Program-made: the position numbers and the translations under genes | In this document: positions 6,246 to 13,906 of the stretch, in pieces | Layout: each line of letters starts with the position of its first letter | How positions within the stretch are numbered: the stretch's first letter is position 1 | Assembly (NCBI GenBank): GCA_904501795.1 | Contig: CAJGCK010000023.1 | Location: 1 to 17,694 of the forward strand | DNA from: an uncultured Clostridia bacterium | GTDB taxonomy: Bacteria; Bacillota; Clostridia; Christensenellales; Borkfalkiaceae | Length of the DNA stretch: 17,694 nt | Direction: 5' to 3' | Notes under the pieces: model-generated | What the model was told of the DNA's origin: nothing | Databases searched by the model: none | What the model saw: the letters and a program-made list of their open reading frames with translations, nothing else

Positions 6246-8876
6246 CTATTCACCTTTAAGATCTTTAATTTGAACAACTAATTTTTCGCGAATTTCAACA
6301 TATTTATCAAGTTTGTTTCTTTCTTGGTCAACAAGCGCTTTCGGTGCTTTGTCTAAAAATCCAGCATTAGCAAGTTTTCCACTCGCACGTTGAATTTCTT
6401 TTTCAACGGTATTTAATTCAGTGGTTAATCTTTCAATTTCTTTGTTCACGTCAACAAGTTCGCCAAGCGGAATATATAGTTCAAATCCATCTATAATTCC
6501 TGAAACCGTTTTATCAGAAACGTCCTCTTTAGAATTTATAAACGAAATAGAATCAACGCCTGCAAGTTTTTTAACGTAAACACTGCCGTTGTTAATTATA
6601 CGTTTTTGATCGGTAACAACGTATAAAGAAACTTTTTTAGAAGGAGCGCAACCTACTTTAACCTTTATATTTCTTATCGTTTTAATTATCTCTTTGATCG
6701 AGTCTATCTCTTTTAGGCTACTTGAATAGTTAAGTTTGGTGGAATATCTTGGGAATTCAGCAAGCATTAACGGGCCGTTAGAGTTAGGCATACTTTGATA
6801 AATTTTTTCAGTAATAAACGGAACGAACGGGTGCAACAATTTTAATATTTCACCTAGTACGAAGACTAACACACTAACCGTCGTGTCTCGTTTAAAGTCA
6901 TCTTCCCCATAAAGAACGGGTTTGCTAAGCTCGATATACCAATCGCAAAAATCCGTCCAAACAAAATCGTAAAGGTTTGCTAGTGCAACGCCCATTTCAA
7001 ATTTTTCCATATTAACGGTAACGTCTTTAACGATTTTATTTAGTTTAGTAATAATCCACTTATCCGCGCTTGAAAGTTTGCAATCTTTAATATCCAATAT
7101 TTCCCTGCCGTCTACGTTAAGTAAAACGAAACGAGAAGCGTTCCAAACCTTGTTCATAAAGTTACGTGCGCCTTCGATTTTTTCATCGGAAAATCTCATA
7201 TCACTTCCCGCCGAAACTCCGTTAATTAGAGAAAATCTAAGAGTATCCGCTCCGTACTTATTTATAATTTCGGTTGGGTCGATACCGTTACCTAAAGATT
7301 TACTCATCTTTCGACCTTGCGAGTCACGGACTAAACCATGAATTAAAACGTCTTTAAAAGGTATACGTTTCATGTGCTCTAAACCAGAGAATATCATTCG
7401 CGCAACCCAGAAAAAGATTATGTCGTAACCGGTAACTAAAACGTCGGTTGGATAAAAATATTTTAAATCTTCCGTCATTTCGGGATAACCCAACGTTGAG
7501 AAAGGCCATAAAGCAGAAGAGAACCACGTATCTAAAACGTCTTCATCCTGTTTGATTGAAGTTCCTTGACACTTAGGACAAATCTTAACGTCTTCTTTAG
7601 AGATAACCATCTTTCCACAATCTTGGCAATAATAGGCCGGTATTCTATGCCCCCACCACAACTGACGTGAAATACACCAGTCTTTAATGTTTTCCATCCA
7701 ATTGAAATAAATTTTAGAAAATCTATCGGGAGTAAATTTAACTTTTTTCTTTCTAACGACGTCAATTGCAGGGTCGGCTAATGGTTGCATTTTTACAAAC
7801 CATTGTTTAGAAACGATAGGTTCTACAGTGTGATTACATCTATAACAATGCCCTACGTTATGATGTAGCGGTTCTATTTTAACTAGTAAACCCAAAGATT
7901 CAAGTTCTTTAACTATCTCTTTTCTACAATCTAAAGAATGCATTCCGTTATATTTCCCAGCAAGCTCGTTCATTGTTCCGTCATCGTTCAAAACTCTAAT
8001 AACTTCTAGGTTATGTCTTAGTCCAACTTCAAAGTCGTTAGGGTCGTGCGCAGGGGTTATTTTTACTGCACCAGTACCAAACTCTAGTTCAACGTATTCG
8101 TCCGCAACAACGGGAATTTCTTTATTAACTATAGGTAAAACAAGCGTTTTTCCTATTAAATGTTTATATCTTTCATCCTTAGGATTAACTGCAACAGCAG
8201 TATCCCCCAACATAGTTTCAGGACGTGAAGTAGCAACTGTTAAAAATTCGCTAGAATCTTTTACAGGATATTTTATATACCATAAATTACTGTCTTCTTC
8301 AACGTATTCAACTTCTGCATCGGATAGCGCGGTTTTACAGTCGGGACACCAGTTAATTATCCTATCCCCACGATAAATCAACCCTTTTTCGTATAGGTTT
8401 ACGAATACTTCTTTAACTGCACGAGAACATCTTTCATCCATAGTGAACGAAAGTCTAGACCAATCACAAGAAGAACCAAGCGTTTTAAGTTGTTCAATAA
8501 TTCTTCCACCGTATTTTTCTTTCCATTTCCAAGCACGATCTAAAAAGCCGTCTCTACCAACGTCTTTTTTTGTTAAACCTTCTTTAGCCATTTGTTCAAC
8601 AATTTTAACTTCGGTCGCAATTGAAGCGTGGTCAGTTCCGGGAAGCCACAAAGCAGAATAGCCCTGCATTCTCTTAAAACGAATAAGCGTATCTTGCAAC
8701 GTTTCGTCAAGAGCGTGGCCCATATGTAATTGACCGGTTATGTTTGGTGGAGGTATAACGATGGTAAAAGGAAGTTTATCAGGGTTAACTTCAGCCCTAA
8801 AATACCCGTTCTTTTCCCAATCTTGATATATTTGAGACTCAAACTCGGTAGGATTATACGTTTTTTCCATATCCAT
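6246..8876 (-). CDS. valS: Valyl-tRNA synthetase
   Basis: ValS charges tRNA-Val with valine in the cytoplasm. The 876 residues match the class I enzyme in full. The HIGH-type motif is HMGH (51-54) inside PPPNITGQLHMGHAL. A CP1 editing domain follows, with TSRPETMLGDTAVAV. A zinc-ribbon-like pair CQDC/CPKC precedes DEDVLDTWFSSALWPFSTLG. KMSKS is near 523 and the anticodon-binding domain comes after it. A C-terminal coiled coil (about 805-876) completes the ValS tRNA arm. The ATG at 8876 lies 10 nt after AAGGAG; a second Met two codons later is less well spaced. It is a single-gene unit with its own promoter and terminator, divergent from an ABC importer. The leader of about 35 nt is too short for a T-box. 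Confidence 0.98.
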   Translation of the reverse strand: MDMEKTYNPTEFESQIYQDWEKNGYFRAEVNPDKLPFTIVIPPPNITGQLHMGHALDETLQDTLIRFKRMQGYSALWLPGTDHASIATEVKIVEQMAKEGLTKKDVGRDGFLDRAWKWKEKYGGRIIEQLKTLGSSCDWSRLSFTMDERCSRAVKEVFVNLYEKGLIYRGDRIINWCPDCKTALSDAEVEYVEEDSNLWYIKYPVKDSSEFLTVATSRPETMLGDTAVAVNPKDERYKHLIGKTLVLPIVNKEIPVVADEYVELEFGTGAVKITPAHDPNDFEVGLRHNLEVIRVLNDDGTMNELAGKYNGMHSLDCRKEIVKELESLGLLVKIEPLHHNVGHCYRCNHTVEPIVSKQWFVKMQPLADPAIDVVRKKKVKFTPDRFSKIYFNWMENIKDWCISRQLWWGHRIPAYYCQDCGKMVISKEDVKICPKCQGTSIKQDEDVLDTWFSSALWPFSTLGYPEMTEDLKYFYPTDVLVTGYDIIFFWVARMIFSGLEHMKRIPFKDVLIHGLVRDSQGRKMSKSLGNGIDPTEIINKYGADTLRFSLINGVSAGSDMRFSDEKIEGARNFMNKVWNASRFVLLNVDGREILDIKDCKLSSADKWIITKLNKIVKDVTVNMEKFEMGVALANLYDFVWTDFCDWYIELSKPVLYGEDDFKRDTTVSVLVFVLGEILKLLHPFVPFITEKIYQSMPNSNGPLMLAEFPRYSTKLNYSSSLKEIDSIKEIIKTIRNIKVKVGCAPSKKVSLYVVTDQKRIINNGSVYVKKLAGVDSISFINSKEDVSDKTVSGIIDGFELYIPLGELVDVNKEIERLTTELNTVEKEIQRASGKLANAGFLDKAPKALVDQERNKLDKYVEIREKLVVQIKDLKGE

Positions 8877-8916
8877 GATGGATTTTCTCCTTATAGTTAC
8901 CTTTATTTCGCATTGT

Positions 8917-8945
8917 ATTATACTTTATTTATAAAATAATGTCAA
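8917..8945 (-). promoter_or_regulatory. Consensus sigma-A promoter of valS
   Basis: Minus strand: TTGACA (8945-8940), 17 nt, TATAAT (8922-8917), a full consensus match. The expected start near 8910 leaves a leader of about 35 nt containing only the ribosome binding site. This indicates strong, probably constitutive expression. Confidence 0.92.
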
Positions 8946-8968
8946 ACGTTATTTCACTTTCATATGAT
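8940..8968 (+). promoter_or_regulatory. Tentative promoter of the ABC importer operon
   Basis: Plus strand: TATGAT (8963-8968) is a fair -10, with a poor -35 (ATGTCA or TGTCAA at 8939-8945) 17-18 nt upstream. That -35 would occupy the same bases as the valS -35, making the two promoters back to back. The match is weak, which may mean activator-dependent or low expression. The 132-nt gap between valS and the importer holds these promoters and ribosome sites; I see no riboswitch or T-box in it. Confidence 0.35.
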
Positions 8969-9008
8969 ATTTTATAGGACAAAAAAATAAATATTTTTGG
9001 AGAATTAT

Positions 9009-9992
9009 ATGAAAAAATTTTTTGCAATAATTTTATCAACATTACTTATGATCTTGCCACTTTCGGCATGTAAAAACACTAGCGGGCTAAAAACTATTCA
9101 ATTAAACGAGGTTACTCACTCAGTATTTTACGCACCTTTATACCTTTCAATTGAAAACGGTTATTTTGAAGACGAAGGCATAGAAATAGTCTTAACTAAC
9201 GGTGGTGGCGCAGATAATTCGATGACGGCAGTTCTTTCAGGTTCGGCGCAAATCGGCCTAATGGGACCCGAAACGGTTATTTACGTAAATAATCAAAATA
9301 AACAGGATGCACCTAAAGTTTTTGGTCAACTCACTTGGAGAGACGGCTCTTTTTTAGTTTCTAGAAACATCGATGAAGAATTCTCTTGGCTAAACTTAAG
9401 AGGCAAAGAGATTCTTGCAGGTAGACGTGGAGGCGTTCCCGCAATGACTTTTGAGTATATTATGAAAGAACTAGGTCTTATTAACGGTGTTGACTATAAT
9501 CTTAATTTCGACGTGCAATTCAATCTAATGACAAGTGCGTTTTTAAACGGAACTGCCGATTATTGCACGGTATTCGAGCCAACCGCATCGGAATACGAAA
9601 AAGAAGGTAAATGGAAAGTAGTATCTAGCGTTGGCGCACAAGGTGGTGAAATCCCCTACACGTCTTTTATAGCGCTTGAAAGTTATATTAGAAACAATCA
9701 AGAAACTGTAAAAGGATTTTTAACGGCTGTAAAAAAAGGAATAGACTATTTATTTACGCACACTGAAAGAGACGTTGCCGAAAAAATTATAGAACATTTC
9801 CCACTTACTTCTGTTGAATCAATTGAAACTTCAATAAAAAGTTATAAAAATATTAATGCTTGGAAAAACACGTTATCAGCAACAGAAGAAAGCTTTGACT
9901 TGTTGCAAAACGTTATGATTTACGCAGGAGAACTAAACGAAAAAGTGGATTTTACTAAATTAGTTGATAATTCAATAGCAAATACTTTATAA
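9009..9992 (+). CDS. ABC importer substrate-binding lipoprotein (SsuA/TauA/NMT1 type)
   Basis: This is a 327-residue extracytoplasmic solute-binding protein. A type II signal peptide (MKK, hydrophobic 4-18) ends in the lipobox LSAC with Cys21 as the lipidated residue. The mature part is a two-lobe periplasmic-binding fold, beginning with VFYAPLYLSIENGYFEDEGI, then a GSAQIGLMGPE loop and GRRGGVPAMTFEYIMKELGL, the arrangement seen in sulfonate/taurine and thiamine-precursor (THI5/NMT1) binders. The start chosen is ATG 9009, 6 nt after GGAG. An in-frame TTG four codons upstream overlaps that site and would add residues ahead of a good signal peptide, so I reject it. It is first in a three-gene operon. 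The ligand is unknown: sulfonates, pyrimidine thiamine precursors and riboflavin-type compounds are all possible. Confidence 0.88.
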   Translation: MKKFFAIILSTLLMILPLSACKNTSGLKTIQLNEVTHSVFYAPLYLSIENGYFEDEGIEIVLTNGGGADNSMTAVLSGSAQIGLMGPETVIYVNNQNKQDAPKVFGQLTWRDGSFLVSRNIDEEFSWLNLRGKEILAGRRGGVPAMTFEYIMKELGLINGVDYNLNFDVQFNLMTSAFLNGTADYCTVFEPTASEYEKEGKWKVVSSVGAQGGEIPYTSFIALESYIRNNQETVKGFLTAVKKGIDYLFTHTERDVAEKIIEHFPLTSVESIETSIKSYKNINAWKNTLSATEESFDLLQNVMIYAGELNEKVDFTKLVDNSIANTL

Positions 9993-10019
9993 AAATCTAC
10001 TTCTTACAAAGGAGAAATT

Positions 10020-10775
10020 ATGAAAAAAATTTTGGAACTTAAAAACGTTTCGTTAACCTACCAAACGGCAACTGATGAAATAAACGCAATTAACGGGCTT
10101 AGTTTTGATTGTCTTGAAGGCGACTTTGTTTCTATTATCGGGCCGTCGGGATGCGGTAAAACGAGCATACTCTCAATGATTGCAGGTTTATTAGAACCTT
10201 CTTCGGGATCTATTCGCATAGACGGAAAAGAAGTTACAAAAACAAACTCTTCACTAGGGTATATGTTACAAAAAGATCATCTTTTCCCTTGGCGAACGAT
10301 TGAAAAAAACGTGTATCTACCGTTAGAAATTAAAAAAATAAACACCAAAGAAAAGCGTGAATATGCAAATTATTTATTAGACAAATACGGTCTTAAAGAT
10401 TTTAAGAAAAAATATCCTGAACAACTATCAGGTGGTATGCGACAAAGAGTTGCGCTTATTAGAACTTTGGTGTCTAATCCCAAGATTTTACTATTAGACG
10501 AACCTTTTTCAGCGCTAGATTCTCAAACAAGACTATCGGTTAACAACGACGTTTATCAAATTATAAAACAAGAGAAAAAAACTACCGTTTTAGTTACTCA
10601 CGATATATCTGAAGCGATATCTATGTCAGACATAATCATAGTGCTTTCCGATAGACCATCAAAGGTGAAAAATATTCACAAGCCTAATATCGAAGGAGAC
10701 ACTCCTATACACAAAAGAGAAAGCAAAAATTTCAGTAAATGGTTTGAAATTTTATGGAGGGAACTTAACCAATGA
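10020..10775 (+). CDS. ABC importer ATP-binding subunit (SsuB/TauB/ThiZ type)
   Basis: This 251-residue ATPase drives the importer encoded with it. Walker A is GPSGCGKTS (41-49), the Q-loop is LQKDHLFPWRT (83-93, the FPW pattern usual in the nitrate/sulfonate/thiamine-precursor group), the ABC signature is LSGGMRQR (136-143), Walker B is ILLLDEP (156-162), the D-loop is SALD (164-167) and the switch His is 194. All key residues are present, so it should be active. AAAGGAG stands at normal spacing before the ATG, 27 nt after the lipoprotein stop. The gene overlaps the next by 4 nt (ATGA), a sign of translational coupling to the permease. Confidence 0.93.
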   Translation: MKKILELKNVSLTYQTATDEINAINGLSFDCLEGDFVSIIGPSGCGKTSILSMIAGLLEPSSGSIRIDGKEVTKTNSSLGYMLQKDHLFPWRTIEKNVYLPLEIKKINTKEKREYANYLLDKYGLKDFKKKYPEQLSGGMRQRVALIRTLVSNPKILLLDEPFSALDSQTRLSVNNDVYQIIKQEKKTTVLVTHDISEAISMSDIIIVLSDRPSKVKNIHKPNIEGDTPIHKRESKNFSKWFEILWRELNQ

Positions 10776-11581
10776 AAAACAAATCTAGCTATTCCCCACA
10801 ACACTTGTTGTATTTAAGAAAAATTAAAAGAGAAACCTACTTAGTTAATTTTGTTAGAATTGCTATTTTAGTCGTAGGGCTACTTGTATGGGAGTTACTC
10901 GCGAGATTAAACGTAATAGATTCTTTCATTACAAGTTGCCCTTCTAAGATTTTTTCTACCATTTACTATCTTGCTTTAGAAGACAATTTGTTATATCACC
11001 TATCCGTCACCCTTTACGAAACTTTATTAGGGTTTATAATTTCAGTAATTTTTGCTTATGTTATAGCGCTAGCGCTTTGGTGGTCGGAACGCCTTAGAAA
11101 GATATTAGAACCATATTTGGTCGTTCTAAACAGTTTACCCAAAATTGCTCTAGGACCTATTATTATAGTTTGGTGCGGAAGCGGAAGTAAAGCAATAATC
11201 TTTATGGCAATTTTAATCACTATTATAGTTGCGATTATTTCTTTACTAAACGGTTTTATGGCAACAGATGAAGATAAAATCACCCTACTAAAATCAATGG
11301 GTGCAAATAAATTTCAAATATTAACTAAATTAGTTGTACCTGGCAGTTTACCAACGTTAATTAACACATTGAAAATTAGTGTTGGTATGTCTTGGATAGG
11401 CTCAATAATGGGAGAATATCTTGTTTCTAGAGCTGGTTTAGGATACCTAATTGTATATGGCGGGCAAGTATTTAAATTAGATTTAGTTATGGCTTCAACT
11501 GTCGTTTTGTGTTTTTTGTCGGCATTTATGTACTTTTTTGTTAGTATTTTAGAAAAAATTGTAATAAAAAATAGAAAATAA
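10772..11581 (+). CDS. ABC importer permease (SsuC/TauC/ThiX type)
   Basis: This is a 269-residue inner-membrane subunit of the binding-protein-dependent permease family. Hydrophobic segments lie at about 26-44, 83-103, 122-136, 140-162, 203-230 and 238-260. The EAA-type cytoplasmic loop that docks on the ATPase is KSMGANKFQILTKLVVPGSLP split over residues 174-194 (Gly and the Val-Pro-Gly conserved). One permease gene is present, so the transporter would use it as a homodimer with two copies of the ATPase. Its start overlaps the ATPase stop (ATGA). Substrate specificity cannot be read from the sequence. Confidence 0.92.
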   Translation: MKNKSSYSPQHLLYLRKIKRETYLVNFVRIAILVVGLLVWELLARLNVIDSFITSCPSKIFSTIYYLALEDNLLYHLSVTLYETLLGFIISVIFAYVIALALWWSERLRKILEPYLVVLNSLPKIALGPIIIVWCGSGSKAIIFMAILITIIVAIISLLNGFMATDEDKITLLKSMGANKFQILTKLVVPGSLPTLINTLKISVGMSWIGSIMGEYLVSRAGLGYLIVYGGQVFKLDLVMASTVVLCFLSAFMYFFVSILEKIVIKNRK

Positions 11582-11618
11582 AAAATTAACCCGTATTTTT
11601 ATACGGGTTAATTTTTTT
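11581..11618. terminator. Bidirectional terminator between the importer operon and spoIVA
   Basis: A perfect 16-bp inverted repeat (11581-11596 against 11601-11616) with a TTTT loop has the core AACCCGTAT / ATACGGGTT. It is flanked by A and T tracts on both sides, so it gives a stem plus U-run in either direction. It begins at the last base of the permease stop codon and reaches the stop codon of spoIVA, separating the convergent genes. Confidence 0.93.
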
Positions 11619-13095
11619 ACAATAATATACAGATTAGTCCGCCCTTGTTTTCGTTCACTATACGAGTTAAGGTCTTTCGCATTTTGCTTTGAACTTCTTT
11701 GGGAACAGCTACTATTTTATTTGACATACCTTCCGAAATCAGTTGATGCAAGGTTTTTCCAAAAAAATTAGTTTCAAGAACACTATCTTTACCGTCTTCG
11801 AATTTTTCTAGCAAATAGTTAAGAAAATCTTCCCCTTGTTTTTCACTGCCAATATACGGATTAACTTCAGAAGCGACGTCTACCTTAACAATATGTAAAC
11901 TTGGTGCGCGCGCTTTAATTTTTACGCCGTATTTTCCTCCGTGTTTTTCTAAAATAGGTTCTTCCAATATCATTTCACTTAAATTTGGCAAAACGACCCC
12001 GTAACCGTTATCTTCCGCCGATTGAAGCGCGTCTTTAACCTTTTCGTATTTCCTTTTCTCGTCAGAAAAGGACTTTATATAAGACATAAGCTTGTAATCG
12101 TCAGTAATCTCTTCGTTACACTCGCTTGATAAAACTTTGTAAAAAACACCGTCTTTGCAAGTTAATGAAAAATCGCAAATCCCTTCACCTAATTTTATTT
12201 CCTTAACGTCAACGTCGTTAAAATATTCGTTTTCGCATAAATTATCCGTTATTTTAGATAACTCACCCATTTTAGAAACGTCAAACGATGCTTGTTTTAC
12301 CCTTTCAATTAGGTTTGAAATTATGTGATTGTTAGAAGGAAGCGCTCTCATCCAGCCTGGAATGGAAACGTTATAATTGTACATAGGAAATTCTAGCAAG
12401 ATTTTTTCTAAAATAACGTTAATAGTTTCTACGCTTAAATCTAATACGTTAGTACTAATTACCGGGATTTGATACTTTTCTTCTAGTTCCCTAGCAAGAT
12501 TAATTGAATTTTCACTATTTGGATCTTTACAATTTAAAACAATTACAAACGGTTTTTTTGCATTTTTTAGTTGGTTTATCACCTTTGTCTCGGCTGGCAA
12601 GTAGTTTTCTCGCTTGATATCAGTAAAACTGCCGTCACAAGTTACGACTATTGATATTGTTGAATATTCGTTAACAACTTTTTCGGTGCCAATTTCCGCA
12701 GCGGTTTCAAATGGAATTTCTTTATCGCTCCAAGGTGTTTTTACAAGCCTTGGTTTTTCATTATTCGTTATGCCTGTCGCTCCGTCTACAACGTATCCAA
12801 CACAATCAACCATTCTAATTTTTGCGCTAACTTTGTTCTTAAAAGTTACTTTAACGGCGTTCGCGGGTATAAATTTTGGCTGAGTAGTCATAACCATACT
12901 TCCATCTGCCGATTGAGGAATTTCATCAGTAGCGATTTGCTTTTGAAGTTTATTATTTATATTAGGAATAACTATTTTTTCCATAAATTTACTAATAAAC
13001 GTTGATTTTCCCGTTCTAACTGGTCCAACGACCCCTATATAAATATCACCGTTAGTTCTTGTTGAGATATCGTTATAAATATCGTATTTTTCCAT
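11617..13095 (-). CDS. spoIVA: Stage IV sporulation protein A (spore-coat basement-layer ATPase)
   Basis: SpoIVA polymerises on the forespore surface using ATP and anchors the spore coat and cortex assembly. The 492 residues equal the length I recall for the Bacillus subtilis protein. The N-terminal MEKYDIYNDISTRTNGDIYI leads into Walker A GPVRTGKST (24-32, Lys30). VDCVGY and the PWSDKEIPFETAAEIGT block follow, as in the family, and the C terminus GGLICILL matches the conserved terminal motif. I chose ATG 13095 because GGGAGG stands 6 nt upstream and family homology begins there; the frame stays open 49 codons further up into plsY, but that stretch is unlike SpoIVA. It is last in the minus-strand cluster, probably with its own sigma-E-type promoter. 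Its presence implies endospore formation. Confidence 0.96.
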   Translation of the reverse strand: MEKYDIYNDISTRTNGDIYIGVVGPVRTGKSTFISKFMEKIVIPNINNKLQKQIATDEIPQSADGSMVMTTQPKFIPANAVKVTFKNKVSAKIRMVDCVGYVVDGATGITNNEKPRLVKTPWSDKEIPFETAAEIGTEKVVNEYSTISIVVTCDGSFTDIKRENYLPAETKVINQLKNAKKPFVIVLNCKDPNSENSINLARELEEKYQIPVISTNVLDLSVETINVILEKILLEFPMYNYNVSIPGWMRALPSNNHIISNLIERVKQASFDVSKMGELSKITDNLCENEYFNDVDVKEIKLGEGICDFSLTCKDGVFYKVLSSECNEEITDDYKLMSYIKSFSDEKRKYEKVKDALQSAEDNGYGVVLPNLSEMILEEPILEKHGGKYGVKIKARAPSLHIVKVDVASEVNPYIGSEKQGEDFLNYLLEKFEDGKDSVLETNFFGKTLHQLISEGMSNKIVAVPKEVQSKMRKTLTRIVNENKGGLICILL

Positions 13096-13101
13096 AAAAA
13101 A

Positions 13102-13107
13102 CCTCCC
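13102..13107 (-). promoter_or_regulatory. Shine-Dalgarno site fixing the spoIVA start
   Basis: GGGAGG on the minus strand followed by TTTTTT and ATG (6 nt spacing). It selects 13095 as the start rather than the upstream Met codons at 13242 and 13239. Confidence 0.85.
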
Positions 13108-13122
13108 ACACGTTACAAAAGT

Positions 13123-13151
13123 AATATATGAGAGGCAAAATTCAATTATGT
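13123..13151 (-). promoter_or_regulatory. Putative sigma-E-type promoter of spoIVA
   Basis: In the 64-nt gap after plsY the minus strand reads ACATAATT (13151-13144), 13 nt, CATATATT (13130-13123). This resembles the mother-cell sigma-E pattern of an ATA-type -35 and a CATAcaaT -10. The expected start is about 20-25 nt before the ATG. In Bacillus subtilis spoIVA is sigma-E dependent, which supports the reading. The region is AT-rich, so confidence is limited. Confidence 0.45.
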
Positions 13152-13159
13152 AAAAATTT

Positions 13160-13906
13160 TTATTTATTATTAGAATTTTTTTGAGTTTTTTTAGATTTAG
13201 CTTTAACCACCATTTCTTTAATCGACGTTGGATGTTCATCACCAGAGAGCATTCGTTCTATATTTTTTCTATGCGCAAACCACGTGAAAAAACAAATGGA
13301 GAATATCAACATATTAGTTACGATTGAAAAGGCAATAGTAACGTTATATAAAGACTTAGAGTAAAACAAAAACAATCTAATACTACCACTAATCGCAGGA
13401 GGAGTAATTGCTATAAAAGAACCCATAGCGCCAAATTCGGTAAAATAAATAAATACCAACGCCGCAACGAGCGCCATTATAACTATAGCTATCCACTCTA
13501 CACCGTGAACTGATTCACAAACAATTAAAACGCCAATTGTTGAAGCGATACCCTTCCCGCCCTTAAACTTAAATATCACGGGATAAATATGCCCGATTAC
13601 AGCCATAAAGCCACATAAGTATATAGCGAAATCAGACACTGCGAAATCGGAATTATAAAAAACCCTTCCCCTTAGCACGAAAAAAGCAACAAGTGTTGGA
13701 ATCGCGCCTTTTAAAATATCCAAAAAGAAGGTAAGTAGGCCAAGTTTTATTCCTAAATTCCTACTCATATTTAGTGTTCCAGGATTTCCGCTACCTAATT
13801 TTCTAATATCTGTTTTTTTAAATTTAGAGATAACTATCGCCCAGTTTATATTGCCGAAAAAATAGCTACATATTCCAAGAATAATTAAAATTAAAGTATC
13901 ACTCAT
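13160..13906 (-). CDS. plsY: Acyl-phosphate:glycerol-3-phosphate acyltransferase
   Basis: PlsY is a multi-pass inner-membrane enzyme that transfers acyl groups from acyl-phosphate (made by PlsX) to glycerol-3-phosphate, the first step of phospholipid synthesis. Family motifs are in order: FGNINWAIVISK (17-28), LGSGNPGTLNMSRNLG (37-52; the usual GNPGATN reads GNPGTLN), DILKG (63-67), GHIYPVIFKFKGGKGIAST (105-123) and AHRKNIERMLSGDEHP (211-226). At 248 residues it is longer than the common 200 or so, mainly through a Lys-rich tail (about 230-248) and extra length around 80-92 and 180-190. It overlaps der by 8 nt. The expected companion gpsA is not between it and spoIVA. Confidence 0.94.
   Translation of the reverse strand: MSDTLILIILGICSYFFGNINWAIVISKFKKTDIRKLGSGNPGTLNMSRNLGIKLGLLTFFLDILKGAIPTLVAFFVLRGRVFYNSDFAVSDFAIYLCGFMAVIGHIYPVIFKFKGGKGIASTIGVLIVCESVHGVEWIAIVIMALVAALVFIYFTEFGAMGSFIAITPPAISGSIRLFLFYSKSLYNVTIAFSIVTNMLIFSICFFTWFAHRKNIERMLSGDEHPTSIKEMVVKAKSKKTQKNSNNK

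Noticed and set aside
2934..8661. Other short open frames overlapping glgB, pgi and valS on either strand
   Set aside because: All are fully inside genes whose domains are continuous, have no supporting signals and no recognisable product.
8997..9008. TTG start four codons before the importer lipoprotein ATG
   Set aside because: The TTG overlaps the GGAG ribosome site itself and would add residues before a well-formed signal peptide.
8996..11618. The importer operon as a recent horizontal insertion
   Set aside because: It shows the same wobble-C-before-G pattern and AT content as its neighbours, and I see no repeats, tRNA or integrase at its borders.
1..13151. A functional link between the glycogen operon and sporulation (spoIVA) by proximity
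   Set aside because: Clostridial granulose storage before sporulation is known, but here the two are separate transcription units with valS and an importer between them; proximity alone does not support it.
13096..13242. A 49-residue N-terminal extension of SpoIVA starting at an upstream Met inside plsY
   Set aside because: The stretch is Lys/Trp-rich and unlike SpoIVA, whereas the Met at 13095 begins family homology, has GGGAGG 6 nt upstream and gives the usual 492 residues.
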